From: an uncultured Aquimarina sp.
GTDB taxonomy: Bacteria > Bacteroidota > Bacteroidia > Flavobacteriales > Flavobacteriaceae
DNA length: 62,632 bases
Direction of reading: 5' to 3'
Assembly (NCBI GenBank): GCA_947498455.1
Contig: CANMKK010000034.1
Span: 1-62,632 of the forward strand
Part shown: piece by piece, positions 26,458-35,817 of the stretch
Layout: every line of letters begins with the position of its first letter
Position numbering within the stretch: the stretch's first letter is position 1
Program-made: the position numbers and the translations under genes
The notes under the pieces: model-generated
The model's database searches: none
The model's input: the letters and a program-made list of their open reading frames with translations, nothing else
Told to the model about the DNA's origin: nothing

Positions 26458-26546
26458 GCGTGAGGGATAGTAATGAAAATCCCACAGCCTGAGGAACGAA
26501 GTGCGAGGAATTGTAATGTATAGCCCGACCCCTTAAGGGGGCACGC
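26458..26546 (+). repeat. structured intergenic repeat, copy 1
   Basis: An 89-bp element also found at 35629 and 44608. It opens GCGTGAGGGATAGTAATG and closes TAGCCCGACCCC..GGGGGCACGC. The ends pair (GCGTG 26458-26462 with CACGC 26542-26546); an inner CCCC-TTAA-GGGG hairpin and a GGGAT/ATCCC hairpin are also visible. It sits between the convergent tatA and tex genes. I take it as a structured RNA or DNA hairpin family; the function is unknown. Confidence 0.7.
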
Positions 26547-26609
26547 CCAAATGCTTATCCTTTTATACTTCACATCCAATGGCCTGAAAAATTCAAAATA
26601 TAAATGGTA

Positions 26610-28736
26610 TTAATCAATTAATGAAAGTTGAATCCTCTTTCTTGCTATATCTATCTCAATTACGGTAACTGATATATGTTGATTTAACTGTACTACTGCA
26701 TTCACATCACTGATAAACTCGTTTGCAAGTTTAGATATATGTACCAATCCACTTTCCTTGATTCCGATATCTACGAAACATCCGAAATTGGTAATATTAT
26801 TTACTATCCCGGGTAATTTCATTCCTGTTTTTAGATCATTAATGGTTTTTACATTCGGATCAAATTCGAAAATTGTGGCTTTTTCTCTTGGATCAACTCC
26901 GGGCTTTTCCAACTCTTTTACAATATCGGTTAAGGTAGGTAGACCTACTCCTTCTGATATATAATCTTGCAGCTTAATCTTAGTAATTGCGGTTTTATTT
27001 CCGATCAATTCTTGGAGCGAAACTCCAGCGTCTTTTGCCATTTTGGATACTAGTTTATAACGCTCTGGGTGTACTGCCGAATTATCTAATGGGTTTTTAG
27101 GAGCAGTAATTCTTAAAAATGCTGCGGACTGTTCATATGCTTTCCCTCCAAGTCTGGGTATTTTTTTTAATTCTTCTCGGGATTGAAGTGCTCCATTTTC
27201 TGATCTATAGTTTACAATATTTTCTGCAAGTTTTTCGCCAATTCCGGATACATAGCTTAATAAAGGAGCACTAGCAGTATTTACATTAATCCCTACACTA
27301 TTTACACAACTCATTACTACTGTATCGAGTTCTTGTTTTAATTTTCCTTGATCTACATCATGTTGATATTGCCCTACTCCTATTGCTTTAGGATCTATCT
27401 TTACTAATTCTGCTAATGGATCTGCTAATCTACGCCCTATAGATACTGCTCCTCTTACGGTAACATCATAGCTAGGAAACTCTGCTCTGGCAATCTTAGA
27501 GGCAGAATATACAGATGCTCCACTTTCATTGACCATAAACACCTGAATGGGATTCTCGAAAGGAATTTTCTTAATGAAAGCTTCCGTTTCTCTAGCAGCG
27601 GTTCCATTACCAATAGCTATTGCTTCAATTTTATAGGCATTCACCAGAGATTTGATCTTTTTTATTCCGTTGGTTACTTCTCTTTGTGGTGGATGTGGGT
27701 ATATATTTTCATTATGTAGTAAATCTCCTTGTTTATCAAGGCAGACTACTTTACAACCTGATTTAAAACCGGGATCTAAAGCAAGAATTCGTTTTTGCCC
27801 TAATGGAGATGCTAATAAAAGTTGTTTTAAGTTTTGTGCAAAAACCTTTATTGCGTTATCATCTGCCTTTTCCTTAGCTTGCTTTAAAACTTCTGAAGAT
27901 ATTCCTGGAGCCAATAATCGCTTATATGCATCTGCAATTGCTAAAAACATGTGATCTGTACAAGCCTCTACATTAGATCGGATCATAACATCATCGATGA
28001 TATCTAATGCATCCTCTTCGGGAACTAAAATTTTGACTCTTACAATTTTCTCATTCTCTGCTCTTAGGATTGCTAACAGCCGGTGCGAAGGACACTTATG
28101 TAATGGTTCTTCCCAATCGAAATATTGTTGATATTTCTGAGCTTCTTCCTCATCTTTCTTTGTTTTTACAACTGTAGATGTTATTGAAGCTTTTCTCTGA
28201 TATAGTCTTCTTAGCTTATTCCTTACTTTTTCATTTTCGTTAATCCATTCTGCAATAATATCTCTTGCTCCCTGAAGTGCTAACTCTTCATTAAGTATGG
28301 TATCATTAAGGTATTGAGAGGCTACAAAAAGAATCTCTTCTTCTCTTTGCTCCATTATAATTTTTGCCAAAGGCTCTAGTCCTTGTTCTTTTGCTACAGA
28401 AGCTTTTGTCTTTCTTTTTTTCTTATATGGTAAATATAGATCTTCAACCTCAGAAAGCGTCTCTGCTGATGTTATTCTTTTTTCCAACTCTGGGGTTAAA
28501 GCATCTTGTTCTTTTATAGAGGCTATTACACTTTCTTTTCTTTTCTGTAAAGCTTCAAAAGCTACTTTATATTTTACTATTTCTCCAACTTCTACCTCAT
28601 CAAGGTTTCCTGTCATCTCTTTTCGATATCTCGAAATAAAAGGAATTGTTGCCCCATCATCAAGTAGTTCAATGGTTTTGGTTATTTGTTTTTCCGAAAC
28701 CGGAACTCGCTTGGCAATAAAAGAAATGATATTCAT
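26610..28736 (-). CDS. tex: Tex family RNA-binding transcription accessory protein
   Basis: A 708-residue Tex protein, a conserved nucleic-acid-binding factor linked to transcription. Domains in order: N-terminal helical Tex domain with DDGATIPFISRYRKEMTGNL near residue 27, a central YqgF/RNase H-like domain starting ILALDPGFKSGCKV near residue 328, the GVGQYQHDVDQ segment, a helix-hairpin-helix region (LLSYVSGIGEKLAENIV) and a C-terminal S1 domain (GIVNNITNFGCFVDIGIKES). The length is slightly under the Escherichia coli yhgF product. It is separated from the DUF4837 gene by a long terminator hairpin. Confidence 0.96.
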   Translation of the reverse strand: MNIISFIAKRVPVSEKQITKTIELLDDGATIPFISRYRKEMTGNLDEVEVGEIVKYKVAFEALQKRKESVIASIKEQDALTPELEKRITSAETLSEVEDLYLPYKKKRKTKASVAKEQGLEPLAKIIMEQREEEILFVASQYLNDTILNEELALQGARDIIAEWINENEKVRNKLRRLYQRKASITSTVVKTKKDEEEAQKYQQYFDWEEPLHKCPSHRLLAILRAENEKIVRVKILVPEEDALDIIDDVMIRSNVEACTDHMFLAIADAYKRLLAPGISSEVLKQAKEKADDNAIKVFAQNLKQLLLASPLGQKRILALDPGFKSGCKVVCLDKQGDLLHNENIYPHPPQREVTNGIKKIKSLVNAYKIEAIAIGNGTAARETEAFIKKIPFENPIQVFMVNESGASVYSASKIARAEFPSYDVTVRGAVSIGRRLADPLAELVKIDPKAIGVGQYQHDVDQGKLKQELDTVVMSCVNSVGINVNTASAPLLSYVSGIGEKLAENIVNYRSENGALQSREELKKIPRLGGKAYEQSAAFLRITAPKNPLDNSAVHPERYKLVSKMAKDAGVSLQELIGNKTAITKIKLQDYISEGVGLPTLTDIVKELEKPGVDPREKATIFEFDPNVKTINDLKTGMKLPGIVNNITNFGCFVDIGIKESGLVHISKLANEFISDVNAVVQLNQHISVTVIEIDIARKRIQLSLID

Positions 28737-28779
28737 GAGTTATTTTTTGAATCGATAAATATATTATAAACGATATATA

Positions 28780-28824
28780 ATATCAAACCCCATTTTCAAC
28801 AGTCTTAAAAATGGGGTTTGATAT
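28780..28824 (-). terminator. long terminator hairpin below the DUF4837 gene
   Basis: A perfect 17-bp stem joins 28780-28796 to 28808-28824 around an 11-base loop (core CAAACCCCATTTT with AAAATGGGGTTTG). It lies between the end of the DUF4837 gene (28889) and the start of tex (28736), both on the minus strand, so it most likely ends the former's transcript. Confidence 0.75.
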
Positions 28825-28888
28825 GACTTTTTTCTCTAAAAAAAGTATATGTTATTGTATCTGTTTAAATAGTATTGAATCTATATTA

Positions 28889-29872
28889 CTACTCAAATTT
28901 GATTGTTTTCATGATCGCTTCTAATTCGAACATGTTATCTCTTTTTCTTACTGATGGTGCAAGAACAAAACCTTCAATTACTAACTGCCTATTATTAGGT
29001 TTGTCGGTAATAACATAATTCACAAAAGGGCCTGCCAAAAAACGATCTTTAATTTCCCAAGTACCTTTGGTCTCGAAAACTGGTTTATTATCTACTATGG
29101 TTTCAAAGAGATATGGAGCATATGCTTTTTCTGTAATAAATTTTCCAGAGGATGTTGGAATTTTTTGTGCTCCTACAGAATCTCTTATTTTAATGATTTT
29201 CGCAACGGTATTAGAATCTTTGGTAATGGTTCCTAATGGAAGTTCATAAATCATTAGATTCATGTCTCCATTTTTAATGTCTTTACGTAACCAAAAGAAT
29301 TTTTCTTCCTCTTTGGCTATTCGATATGCCGAAGGGATTTTTAGGGTAATTCCCATCTTCTTTTTTAATTGAGGAATATACTCTAAGGATTTACTTATCC
29401 TATATTGCTTTTCTGTTGTTTCTACTTTTTTATATTTTGAAACGATCGTTTCGTAGTTCTCACGGATCAATTTAAAAATTTCGGCATCACTGGTTCCACG
29501 AATAATAAAGCCCAGTTGAGGGGTTGCAAATTTATTATTAGCTGTAGAAAAACTAGATTTTTCACCTTTTTCTACTATAAGAAAAATTCTTCTTCTCTGT
29601 GCTAAGCCTGTAAAAGCATCTAATGGCAGTTGACGCATAGAGAATAATGGTTCTATTTGTGGCAAGCCTGGTACTTCTGCTCCTAAGTATTTGCGTATGG
29701 TATCTCCTACACTACTCTGCCATAATTCATTATCAATAATTACGGATAATTCATTGATCTTACCTGCAGATTGTGCTAAAGAAAAATCTGCTTTTTTTCG
29801 TTTATCTTTTTTGGTATCTGAACAACTTATTATTGTTAGTATACAGGTAATGGCTAGTACTAGTTTTTTCAT
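28889..29872 (-). CDS. DUF4837 family lipoprotein
   Basis: A 327-residue predicted lipoprotein: signal MKKLVLAITCILTIISC with lipobox IISC. The mature part matches DUF4837, a Bacteroidota-specific family of unknown function, with LSVIIDNELWQSSVGDTI near residue 43, FWLRKDIKNGDMNLMIYELP near 198 and an end containing RDNMFELEAIMKTIKFE. In other flavobacteria this gene also neighbours a LysM transglycosylase and pgk, as here. A -7-like TATATTTG at 29877-29884 lies only five bases from the ATG, so the true promoter is unclear. Confidence 0.88.
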   Translation of the reverse strand: MKKLVLAITCILTIISCSDTKKDKRKKADFSLAQSAGKINELSVIIDNELWQSSVGDTIRKYLGAEVPGLPQIEPLFSMRQLPLDAFTGLAQRRRIFLIVEKGEKSSFSTANNKFATPQLGFIIRGTSDAEIFKLIRENYETIVSKYKKVETTEKQYRISKSLEYIPQLKKKMGITLKIPSAYRIAKEEEKFFWLRKDIKNGDMNLMIYELPLGTITKDSNTVAKIIKIRDSVGAQKIPTSSGKFITEKAYAPYLFETIVDNKPVFETKGTWEIKDRFLAGPFVNYVITDKPNNRQLVIEGFVLAPSVRKRDNMFELEAIMKTIKFE

Positions 29873-29995
29873 AGAACAAATATACTGGTGAGAAATAATA
29901 TTAAAAAAATAATTTCAATAAGGAAACAATTATTTTCTTTATATCACAAATCATTCCAAATCTAATACTAAAAGGAATAAAATTGGTTCTTGAAA

Positions 29996-30472
29996 TTATC
30001 TAGGATAAATAATAGGGTCAAACTCAAAATATCCAGAAACGCATCCTGACACTACTTCCGTATTAACTTTTATAGCGCAAAAATATCCATTGGATTTGTA
30101 TGTAAATCCTTCATCTATTTCCAACTCATATCTGTAGACCTGATTCTCAAAATTTTCTTCAAACAATTCTTTTCCAAAGGGATTTGCCCCATAATTATCT
30201 GTTTCAAATACTAAAGCATCCTTTAAAAAAACCCGAACCTTGTTGTTCGGGAAATCTTCTAGTCCCCTAAAATCCAATACATCATGGAAGCCATCTCCAT
30301 TAGGTGTAAAAAATCTACTGGGAATTATTTCTTTTCCTTCTGGAAGATTGTTTACTTCTACGATGTTAGAATCTTCTGTGCAACAACTCTTTTCTTCTAT
30401 TTCTTGCTGATCGTCACTATTACAACTTACTAAAAGAATTATATATAGTAAAGCTCCTAACCTTTTTTTCAT
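29996..30472 (-). CDS. small lipoprotein with gliding-motility/T9SS type-B-like C-terminal domain
   Basis: A predicted lipoprotein of about 158 residues. I start it at the ATG at 30472 (MKKRLGALLYIILLVSC, lipobox LVSC) and not at 30496, because a -7 box occupies 30494-30501 and only the shorter start gives a signal peptide at the N-terminus. After a linker, IIPSRFFTPNGDGFHDVLDF near residue 50, VRVFLKDALVFETDNYG and YRYELEIDEGFTYKSNGYF resemble the CHU_C/type B sorting domain, although a lipoprotein would not need a T9SS signal. There is no adhesin domain before it. It is followed by an MltD-like gene upstream at 30540. The role is unknown. Confidence 0.7.
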   Translation of the reverse strand: MKKRLGALLYIILLVSCNSDDQQEIEEKSCCTEDSNIVEVNNLPEGKEIIPSRFFTPNGDGFHDVLDFRGLEDFPNNKVRVFLKDALVFETDNYGANPFGKELFEENFENQVYRYELEIDEGFTYKSNGYFCAIKVNTEVVSGCVSGYFEFDPIIYPR

Positions 30473-30493
30473 AAAGTAATCATTATTGAAGGT

Positions 30494-30501
30494 CAAAAAT
30501 A
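30494..30501 (-). promoter_or_regulatory. -7 box ahead of the small lipoprotein
   Basis: TATTTTTG on the minus strand matches TAnnTTTG and ends about 21 bases before the ATG at 30472. It overlaps the longer candidate start at 30496, which argues for the shorter protein. No TTG is seen at the right -33 spacing. Confidence 0.4.
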
Positions 30502-30539
30502 TAAAAAAGTAGGTTTAGTTTGTTAAACAGATTACAAAA

Positions 30540-32162
30540 TTAAGGCTTAGATAGCTTAAGTTTCATTCCCGGTTTTAGGCCTGAACCATTGATACCGTTC
30601 CAGCTCTTTAGATTTTCTATGGACACCCCTTGGAACCTTTTAGAAATGCTCCATAGTGTGTCTCCTGCTTTTACGGTGTATATTTTAGAGTTCCCTACTT
30701 TTGATGCTGCAATTGCAGTGGTTTTTTTCTTTGGTTTGTTTATAACTGGTCGTCGAGGGTAAATTGTAAGTCGTTGCCCAATTCTAAGGTTATTACTCCG
30801 TAAACCATTCCAACGCTTGATTTGACTCACCCGAACTCCATATCTTCTGGCAATTTTACCTAAGAAGTCTCCGCTACGTACTCTATACCGGATTTTATCA
30901 TTCGCTTCATACAACTTAGGAAGTGGTTTTTCGCGTTTATTGAATTCTTCTTGTGCCAGGGCGTATATCTGATCTTCATTGGCGACAAATTTACCTACCT
31001 GATCTAAAGGTAATCGCAGCACATAGTTTTCATCCTTGATATGTGGAATAATATCCAGTTTATAAGATGGGTTTAGGAATTGTAATTCTTCTACATTGAT
31101 ATTCATATACTCCGAAACCTGATCTAATGTGATCATTTGTTTTACTTTAATTGTATCAGTTTCGAAATACGCAAAATCAGGTTTTTTAGGTTTAAATCCA
31201 TGTTTGTCGGCATATTCGAAAATATACATGGTTGCTAAAAATGCCGGAAGATACCCTGCTGTTTCCCGTGGTAGATTATTCCTTATATTCCAATAGTTGG
31301 TATATCCACCACTACGTCGAATTGCTTTGTTTACATTTCCAGGACCAGAGTTATACGATGCTAGTGCTAAATCCCAATCTCCAAATATCTTATACAACTT
31401 AGCTAAATATTTGCAAGCTGCCTGAGTTGCCATTATAGGATCCATTCGTTCATCAACATACGAGCTTACTTCTAATCCAAACATTTTGCCTGTACCAAAC
31501 ATAAACTGCCATAAACCAGTGGCTCCTACTCTGGATTTTGCTCTAGGTTTCAATGCGGATTCTACTATCGCTAAATATTTTATTTCTAAAGGAATATTCT
31601 GATTATCTAATTCTTGCTCAAATAATGGAAAATAAAATTCACTTAGTGCCATAAGTCTTTCTAACTGCTCATGACGATTTTTTAGGTATCTCTTTATAAC
31701 ACTTTCTAACGAAGGGTTATATTCTACGTTAAAAGGTGTACGAGCATTTAGCTCTGCGAGCCGAGCCTTAAGTGTATCTGTGGGAAGATCAATAAATTCT
31801 ACAGGTTTATATTCGAGTTCCGTTACTGATTTATAAATTGTGTCAAATAAGCTAGAATTATAGAGTTCTTGCCTCCATAGTGAATCTAGTTGTGACATCT
31901 TAGGGTGATCCTTAGCCACATATATGATACTATCTTTGATATTTGCTGTTGTAATAGTTGTTTCTTTCAGTTCTCCTGAAATACTGACCATTTTGGTAGT
32001 ATCGACAACTTGAATTGTGTCTTTTTCTAACTTAAGATTCTTATCGAATACAAGTCGAGATGATTTTTTCTTTAATTTTGGAGAAAGAGGAATGGTATCC
32101 TGAGCGGATGCTACAAGTGTACAAAAAAGAAAGCCAAGAAATAACAGACACGTTTTATTCAT
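30540..32162 (-). CDS. LysM-containing lytic transglycosylase (MltD-like)
   Basis: A 540-residue exported protein; the signal ends at about ASAQ (residue 21). A low-complexity stretch is followed by an SLT/goose-lysozyme-like domain at ~170-330: catalytic Glu in IVESALKPRAKSRVGATG, then GLWQFMFGTG and LALASYNSGPGNVNKAI. Two LysM modules follow in the C-terminal third, at YRVRSGDFLGKIARRYGVRV near 428 and YTVKAGDTLWSISKRFQGVS near 492. It should cut peptidoglycan glycan strands to 1,6-anhydro products. It lies below pgk and above the small lipoprotein. Confidence 0.93.
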   Translation of the reverse strand: MNKTCLLFLGFLFCTLVASAQDTIPLSPKLKKKSSRLVFDKNLKLEKDTIQVVDTTKMVSISGELKETTITTANIKDSIIYVAKDHPKMSQLDSLWRQELYNSSLFDTIYKSVTELEYKPVEFIDLPTDTLKARLAELNARTPFNVEYNPSLESVIKRYLKNRHEQLERLMALSEFYFPLFEQELDNQNIPLEIKYLAIVESALKPRAKSRVGATGLWQFMFGTGKMFGLEVSSYVDERMDPIMATQAACKYLAKLYKIFGDWDLALASYNSGPGNVNKAIRRSGGYTNYWNIRNNLPRETAGYLPAFLATMYIFEYADKHGFKPKKPDFAYFETDTIKVKQMITLDQVSEYMNINVEELQFLNPSYKLDIIPHIKDENYVLRLPLDQVGKFVANEDQIYALAQEEFNKREKPLPKLYEANDKIRYRVRSGDFLGKIARRYGVRVSQIKRWNGLRSNNLRIGQRLTIYPRRPVINKPKKKTTAIAASKVGNSKIYTVKAGDTLWSISKRFQGVSIENLKSWNGINGSGLKPGMKLKLSKP

Positions 32163-32353
32163 TTTCAGAAATCATTTACATTTATTCGATTAACGGAATT
32201 TTAGAACTAATATCAATACCTTTAAAAAACTTACCATCATTTATAGTAAGAACACATATAAAAATGTATTATTTCAACAGGTTATCAACAATCCTGCTGC
32301 GAAAATCGCATTTTTTTTCTAAAACACAAAAAATCAAGGAGTTAAAAACATAA

Positions 32354-32380
32354 AAAAATCAGTCGAAATGACTGATTTTT
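32354..32380 (-). terminator. intrinsic terminator below pgk
   Basis: AAAAATCAGTC (32354-32364) pairs with GACTGATTTTT (32370-32380) across a five-base loop, an 11-bp stem with T-rich flanks on the minus strand. It lies 52 bp beyond the pgk stop. Confidence 0.75.
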
Positions 32381-32399
32381 AATAACTTTAAGGTTTATT

Positions 32400-32424
32400 A
32401 AGATTTTTCTTACAGAAAAATCTT
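32400..32424. repeat. second hairpin just below pgk
   Basis: A perfect 11-bp inverted repeat, AAGATTTTTCT (32400-32410) and AGAAAAATCTT (32414-32424), with a three-base loop, eight bases after the pgk stop. No T-run follows on the minus strand. It may help stabilise or process the transcript end. Confidence 0.55.
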
Positions 32425-32431
32425 CTTTTTG

Positions 32432-33619
32432 TTAATTTTCTATAGCAGCTATTCCAGGTAGCGTTTTTCCTTCTAAACTTTCTAACATAGCTCCTCCCCC
32501 TGTCGAAACATAACTTACTTTATCTCCAAAACCAAATTGCTTAACTGCGGCTACAGAATCTCCTCCTCCCACAAGAGAGAAAGCACCATTCTCGGTTGCC
32601 TCAGTAATAGAGTTTCCTAATGAGATCGTTCCATTAGCAAAATTCTCCATTTCGAAAACACCTAATGGCCCGTTCCATAGTATTGTTTTAGAACTAAGCA
32701 CTATTCTGTGAAAATCCTTTACTGTCTCGGGTCCAACGTCTAATCCTTGCCATCCTTCTGGAATTGCATCTACACTCATTGCTTTGGTATTGGCATTATT
32801 ATCAAATGCATCTGCTCCAATAACATCAACGGGTAAGTGCACTTCTACTCCTTTTTCTTTTGCTTTCCTGAGAATTTCTAAGGCCAGTTCTTGCTTATCA
32901 TCTTCACAAATAGAACTTCCAATTTTTCCTCCTTTGGCCTTTACAAACGTATAGGTCATTCCACCTCCAATGATTAAATGATCTACCTTGTCCAAAATAT
33001 TTTCTATAATAGTAATTTTAGAAGACACCTTTGATCCTCCTAAAATTGCTGTAATTGGTTTCTCTCCAGATTTAAGTACTTTGTCAATACTTTCAATTTC
33101 TTTTCCTAATAAATTTCCAAAACATTTGTTTTCCTGAAAAAACTGAGCTACAATTGTAGTGGATGCATGTGCCCTATGTGCAGTACCAAAGGCATCATTT
33201 ACATAAATATCTCCAAGTTTAGATAGTTGTTCTGCAAATCCTTTATCACCACTTGTTTCTTCTGTATGAAATCTAAGATTTTCTAATAACAAAACCTCAC
33301 CAGGATTTAATTGGTTTACTGCATCTTCTGCCTCCTGTCCGATACAGTTTGATACAAACTTAACCTGCACTCCAATAACCTCAGAAACTTTGTCTACAAT
33401 ATGTTTTAGTGAGAATTCTTCCTGTACTCCTTTTGGGCGACCTAAGTGTGACATTAAAACCGCACTTCCTCCATCTTCCAATATTTTTATCACAGTTGGT
33501 TTTGCAGCTTGAATTCTGGTATCATCGGTTACTTCGAAATTATCGTTTAGGGGAACATTAAAATCCACACGGATCAATGCTTTTTTATTTTCAAAATTAA
33601 AACTATTGATTGTCTTCAT
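32432..33619 (-). CDS. pgk: phosphoglycerate kinase
   Basis: Glycolytic enzyme transferring phosphate from 1,3-bisphosphoglycerate to ADP. The 395 residues carry ALIRVDFNVPLNDNFEVTDD, LMSHLGRPKGVQEEF, the conserved VLLLENLRFHTEE, NDAFGTAHRAHAST, ILGGSKVSSKI, and the nucleotide-site GGGDSVAAVKQFG followed by STGGGAMLESLEGKTLPG. It is complete and of normal length. It lies alone between terminator hairpins and the divergent holB gene. Confidence 0.98.
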   Translation of the reverse strand: MKTINSFNFENKKALIRVDFNVPLNDNFEVTDDTRIQAAKPTVIKILEDGGSAVLMSHLGRPKGVQEEFSLKHIVDKVSEVIGVQVKFVSNCIGQEAEDAVNQLNPGEVLLLENLRFHTEETSGDKGFAEQLSKLGDIYVNDAFGTAHRAHASTTIVAQFFQENKCFGNLLGKEIESIDKVLKSGEKPITAILGGSKVSSKITIIENILDKVDHLIIGGGMTYTFVKAKGGKIGSSICEDDKQELALEILRKAKEKGVEVHLPVDVIGADAFDNNANTKAMSVDAIPEGWQGLDVGPETVKDFHRIVLSSKTILWNGPLGVFEMENFANGTISLGNSITEATENGAFSLVGGGDSVAAVKQFGFGDKVSYVSTGGGAMLESLEGKTLPGIAAIEN

Positions 33620-33869
33620 TGTATTGATTTGATGTTGAGCACGAAATTAATTTTATTTCGTCAAAAAACACGGAAAAGAAATAGAAAAATTGCTTTAGTA
33701 CTTTATCTAATTTTCACTTTTACTAATTTTTAAAAAATATATAGCTTTTCTTGAAAGAATAATACTTTAATCTTTCATCAAGGGTATAATACTATTTCTA
33801 CTTAAAAATTAATGCAAATTCATACTTCATAAACCCTTCTTCTTCTTCATGTATCTATTATATTTGCCT

Positions 33870-35024
33870 ATGCTTTTTTCAGAAATATTAGGGCTTACTC
33901 ATATCAAAAGTTATCTCACCACTAGTGTAGATCGTGGTCGTATCCCTCATGCGCAGCTTTTTGTTGGTTCTAATGGAAGTGGGACACTACCCATGGCTAT
34001 TGCTTATGCGCAATATATTTTATGTCAAAATAATGATGGAGAAAATACTGGAGGAATTAATTCTTGTAATATAAAATTCGATCATCTTTCTCATCCAGAT
34101 CTTCATTTTGCATATCCTGTAGCTACTAATGATAAAGTAAAAAAACATCCTACTGCGAATCATTTTGCTGAAGAATGGAGAACATTTATTAGAGAAAACC
34201 CATATGGAAGTATTTTTGACTGGTATCTTTCATTAGGAATTGAAAAAAAACAAGGACAAATTGGTGTTGATGAAGCACTTGATGTCGTAAAAAAACTGTC
34301 TTTAAAGAGTTATGAAGGTGGTTATAAGGTAATGCTTATATGGATGGCTGATAAAATGAATATCGCCGCATCTAATAAGTTATTAAAGTTAATTGAAGAA
34401 CCGCCTGAGAAAACAGTTTTTATCTTAATTACTGAAAAGGAAGAACAACTAATCCAAACTATAAGATCCAGGTGTCAGGTACTACATTTTCCAGCATTAG
34501 GAGAACAGGTCATTAAAGATGCGATCCAAAAGGAAGGCAGTTTATCCGAAACCGAAGCACTAAAAATTGCCCACCAATCCAATGGTGATTATAGTAAAGC
34601 ACTACATTTACTCCATAATGATGGGGGTGATGAACAATTTGAGGATTGGTTCATTCAATGGGTTAGAACTGCTTTTAGAGCAAAAGGAAATAAATCTGCT
34701 GTTAATGATTTAATAGGTTGGAGTGAATCAATAGCCACTGCCGGGAGAGAAACACAAAAGAAGTTTCTTACGTATTGTCTTGATTTCTTTAGACAAGCGC
34801 TGTTATTGAATTATGGTGCTAAGGATCTGGTGTTTTTAGAACCTAAAACAAACGGTTTTAAACTTGAAAATTTTGCTCCTTTTATTCATGGTGGGAATAT
34901 AATGGATATCAATACTGAAATACAAGACGCTATTTACCATATAGAACGAAATGGAAATGCTAAAATCATTTTAACAGACTTATCTATCAAACTTACGCGT
35001 TTACTTCATAAAAAAGCAAACTAA
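33870..35024 (+). CDS. holB: DNA polymerase III delta prime subunit
   Basis: Clamp-loader subunit of 384 residues from the chosen start. I start it at the ATG at 33870 (MLFSEILGLTHIKSYL), which is the conserved beginning in flavobacteria, not at 33849, since a -7-like TATATTTG occupies 33859-33866. The Walker A loop is degenerate (VGSNGSGTLPMA), as expected for delta prime, and the AAA core includes MADKMNIAASNKLLKLIEEPP and the clamp-loader Ser-Arg-Cys motif IRSRCQ. An insert ENTGGINSCNIKFDHLSHPD replaces the usual zinc segment. A DoxX-like gene follows 20 bp later. Confidence 0.93.
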   Translation: MLFSEILGLTHIKSYLTTSVDRGRIPHAQLFVGSNGSGTLPMAIAYAQYILCQNNDGENTGGINSCNIKFDHLSHPDLHFAYPVATNDKVKKHPTANHFAEEWRTFIRENPYGSIFDWYLSLGIEKKQGQIGVDEALDVVKKLSLKSYEGGYKVMLIWMADKMNIAASNKLLKLIEEPPEKTVFILITEKEEQLIQTIRSRCQVLHFPALGEQVIKDAIQKEGSLSETEALKIAHQSNGDYSKALHLLHNDGGDEQFEDWFIQWVRTAFRAKGNKSAVNDLIGWSESIATAGRETQKKFLTYCLDFFRQALLLNYGAKDLVFLEPKTNGFKLENFAPFIHGGNIMDINTEIQDAIYHIERNGNAKIILTDLSIKLTRLLHKKAN

Positions 35025-35044
35025 AACTTAAATCACCAATTCTT

Positions 35045-35443
35045 ATGGATAATTTTATGACTCATATCGTTTCTATTACGATATTACTTTTTTTACTTAT
35101 TACATTTTTACAATCAGGAATAGATAAAATAACAGATTGGAAAGGAAATCTAAGTTGGTTAAAAGAGCATTTTTCTGGTACTTTTTTAGGTAAAGTGGTT
35201 CCTTTACTTCTCGCCATTATTCTAATCATAGAAATGATTACTGCTTTACTTTGTATACTAGGCATCTATCAACTTATTTCTGAAAATCAGACTTGTTATG
35301 GAGTTGGAGCCATGTTTCTGGGTTGTATTACACTATTAATGCTTCTTTTGGGGCAACGTGTTGCTAAAGATTATCAAGGGGCATTGACTATTACGTGCTA
35401 TTTTATTGTAGCTGTTTTTGGACTTTATGTTATCAATTCATAA
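35045..35443 (+). CDS. DoxX-like membrane protein
   Basis: A 132-residue protein with four membrane segments: about 7-22 (SITILLFLLITFLQSG), 52-70 (VVPLLLAIILIIEMITALL), 87-104 (GAMFLGCITLLMLLLG) and 115-130 (YFIVAVFGLYVI). QSGIDKITDWKGNLSWLKEHF in the first loop fits DoxX/MauE-like proteins. An ATG four codons in (MTHIV) is an alternative start. It follows holB closely in the same direction. The function of this family here is unknown. Confidence 0.75.
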   Translation: MDNFMTHIVSITILLFLLITFLQSGIDKITDWKGNLSWLKEHFSGTFLGKVVPLLLAIILIIEMITALLCILGIYQLISENQTCYGVGAMFLGCITLLMLLLGQRVAKDYQGALTITCYFIVAVFGLYVINS

Positions 35444-35628
35444 TCGGAACTATATTATACCAACCTAACCACAATACTTTTGGTTAAAACTTGTTCATTT
35501 TTCGTTTTATCGGAAATATTTTATAATCAAATTGGTATTAGTTCTGTATTTTTTGAATAAAGATCACTACATGCTGGAGTGATATCATTTCTCCATTGAA
35601 ATTACCGAATAAAGTTCTAAAAATATTT

Positions 35629-35714
35629 GCGTGAGGGATAGTAGTGAAAACCCCGGAACCCGAAGAATGAGGTGTGAGGAGTTGTAACGGATAGCCCGAC
35701 CCGAAGGGGCACGC
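35629..35714 (+). repeat. structured intergenic repeat, copy 2
   Basis: It begins GCGTGAGGGATAGTAGTG and ends GGATAGCCCGACCCGAAGGG then GCACGC, nearly matching copy 1 at both ends while the middle differs. End stem: GCGTG 35629-35633 with CACGC 35710-35714. A CCC-GAA-GGG hairpin lies at 35700-35708 and GGG pairs with CCC near 35635-35653. It lies between the DoxX-like and chitinase genes, which are convergent. Confidence 0.7.
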
Positions 35715-35763
35715 CATAAAACTTATATCTATATACAGAAATTTAATCTTGCTTTATAAAACA

Positions 35764-35793
35764 CCAAAAGAACACTAAAAAGTGTTCTTTTGG
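35764..35793 (-). terminator. intrinsic terminator of the chitinase gene
   Basis: CCAAAAGAACACT (35764-35776) pairs with AGTGTTCTTTTGG (35781-35793) over a four-base loop, a perfect 13-bp stem 25 bp after the chitinase stop. T-richness on the minus strand beyond it is modest. Confidence 0.75.
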
Positions 35794-35817
35794 CAATTGT
35801 CGAGTTTGTGTAGGAAC

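Larger units (their letters stand above)
35444..35817. other. intergenic region of 374 bp between convergent genes
   Basis: It contains copy 2 of the structured repeat (35629-35714) and the chitinase terminator (35764-35793). A minor inverted repeat (TAACCA 35466-35471, TGGTTA 35481-35486) lies just below the DoxX-like gene. No convincing open frame is present. Confidence 0.6.
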
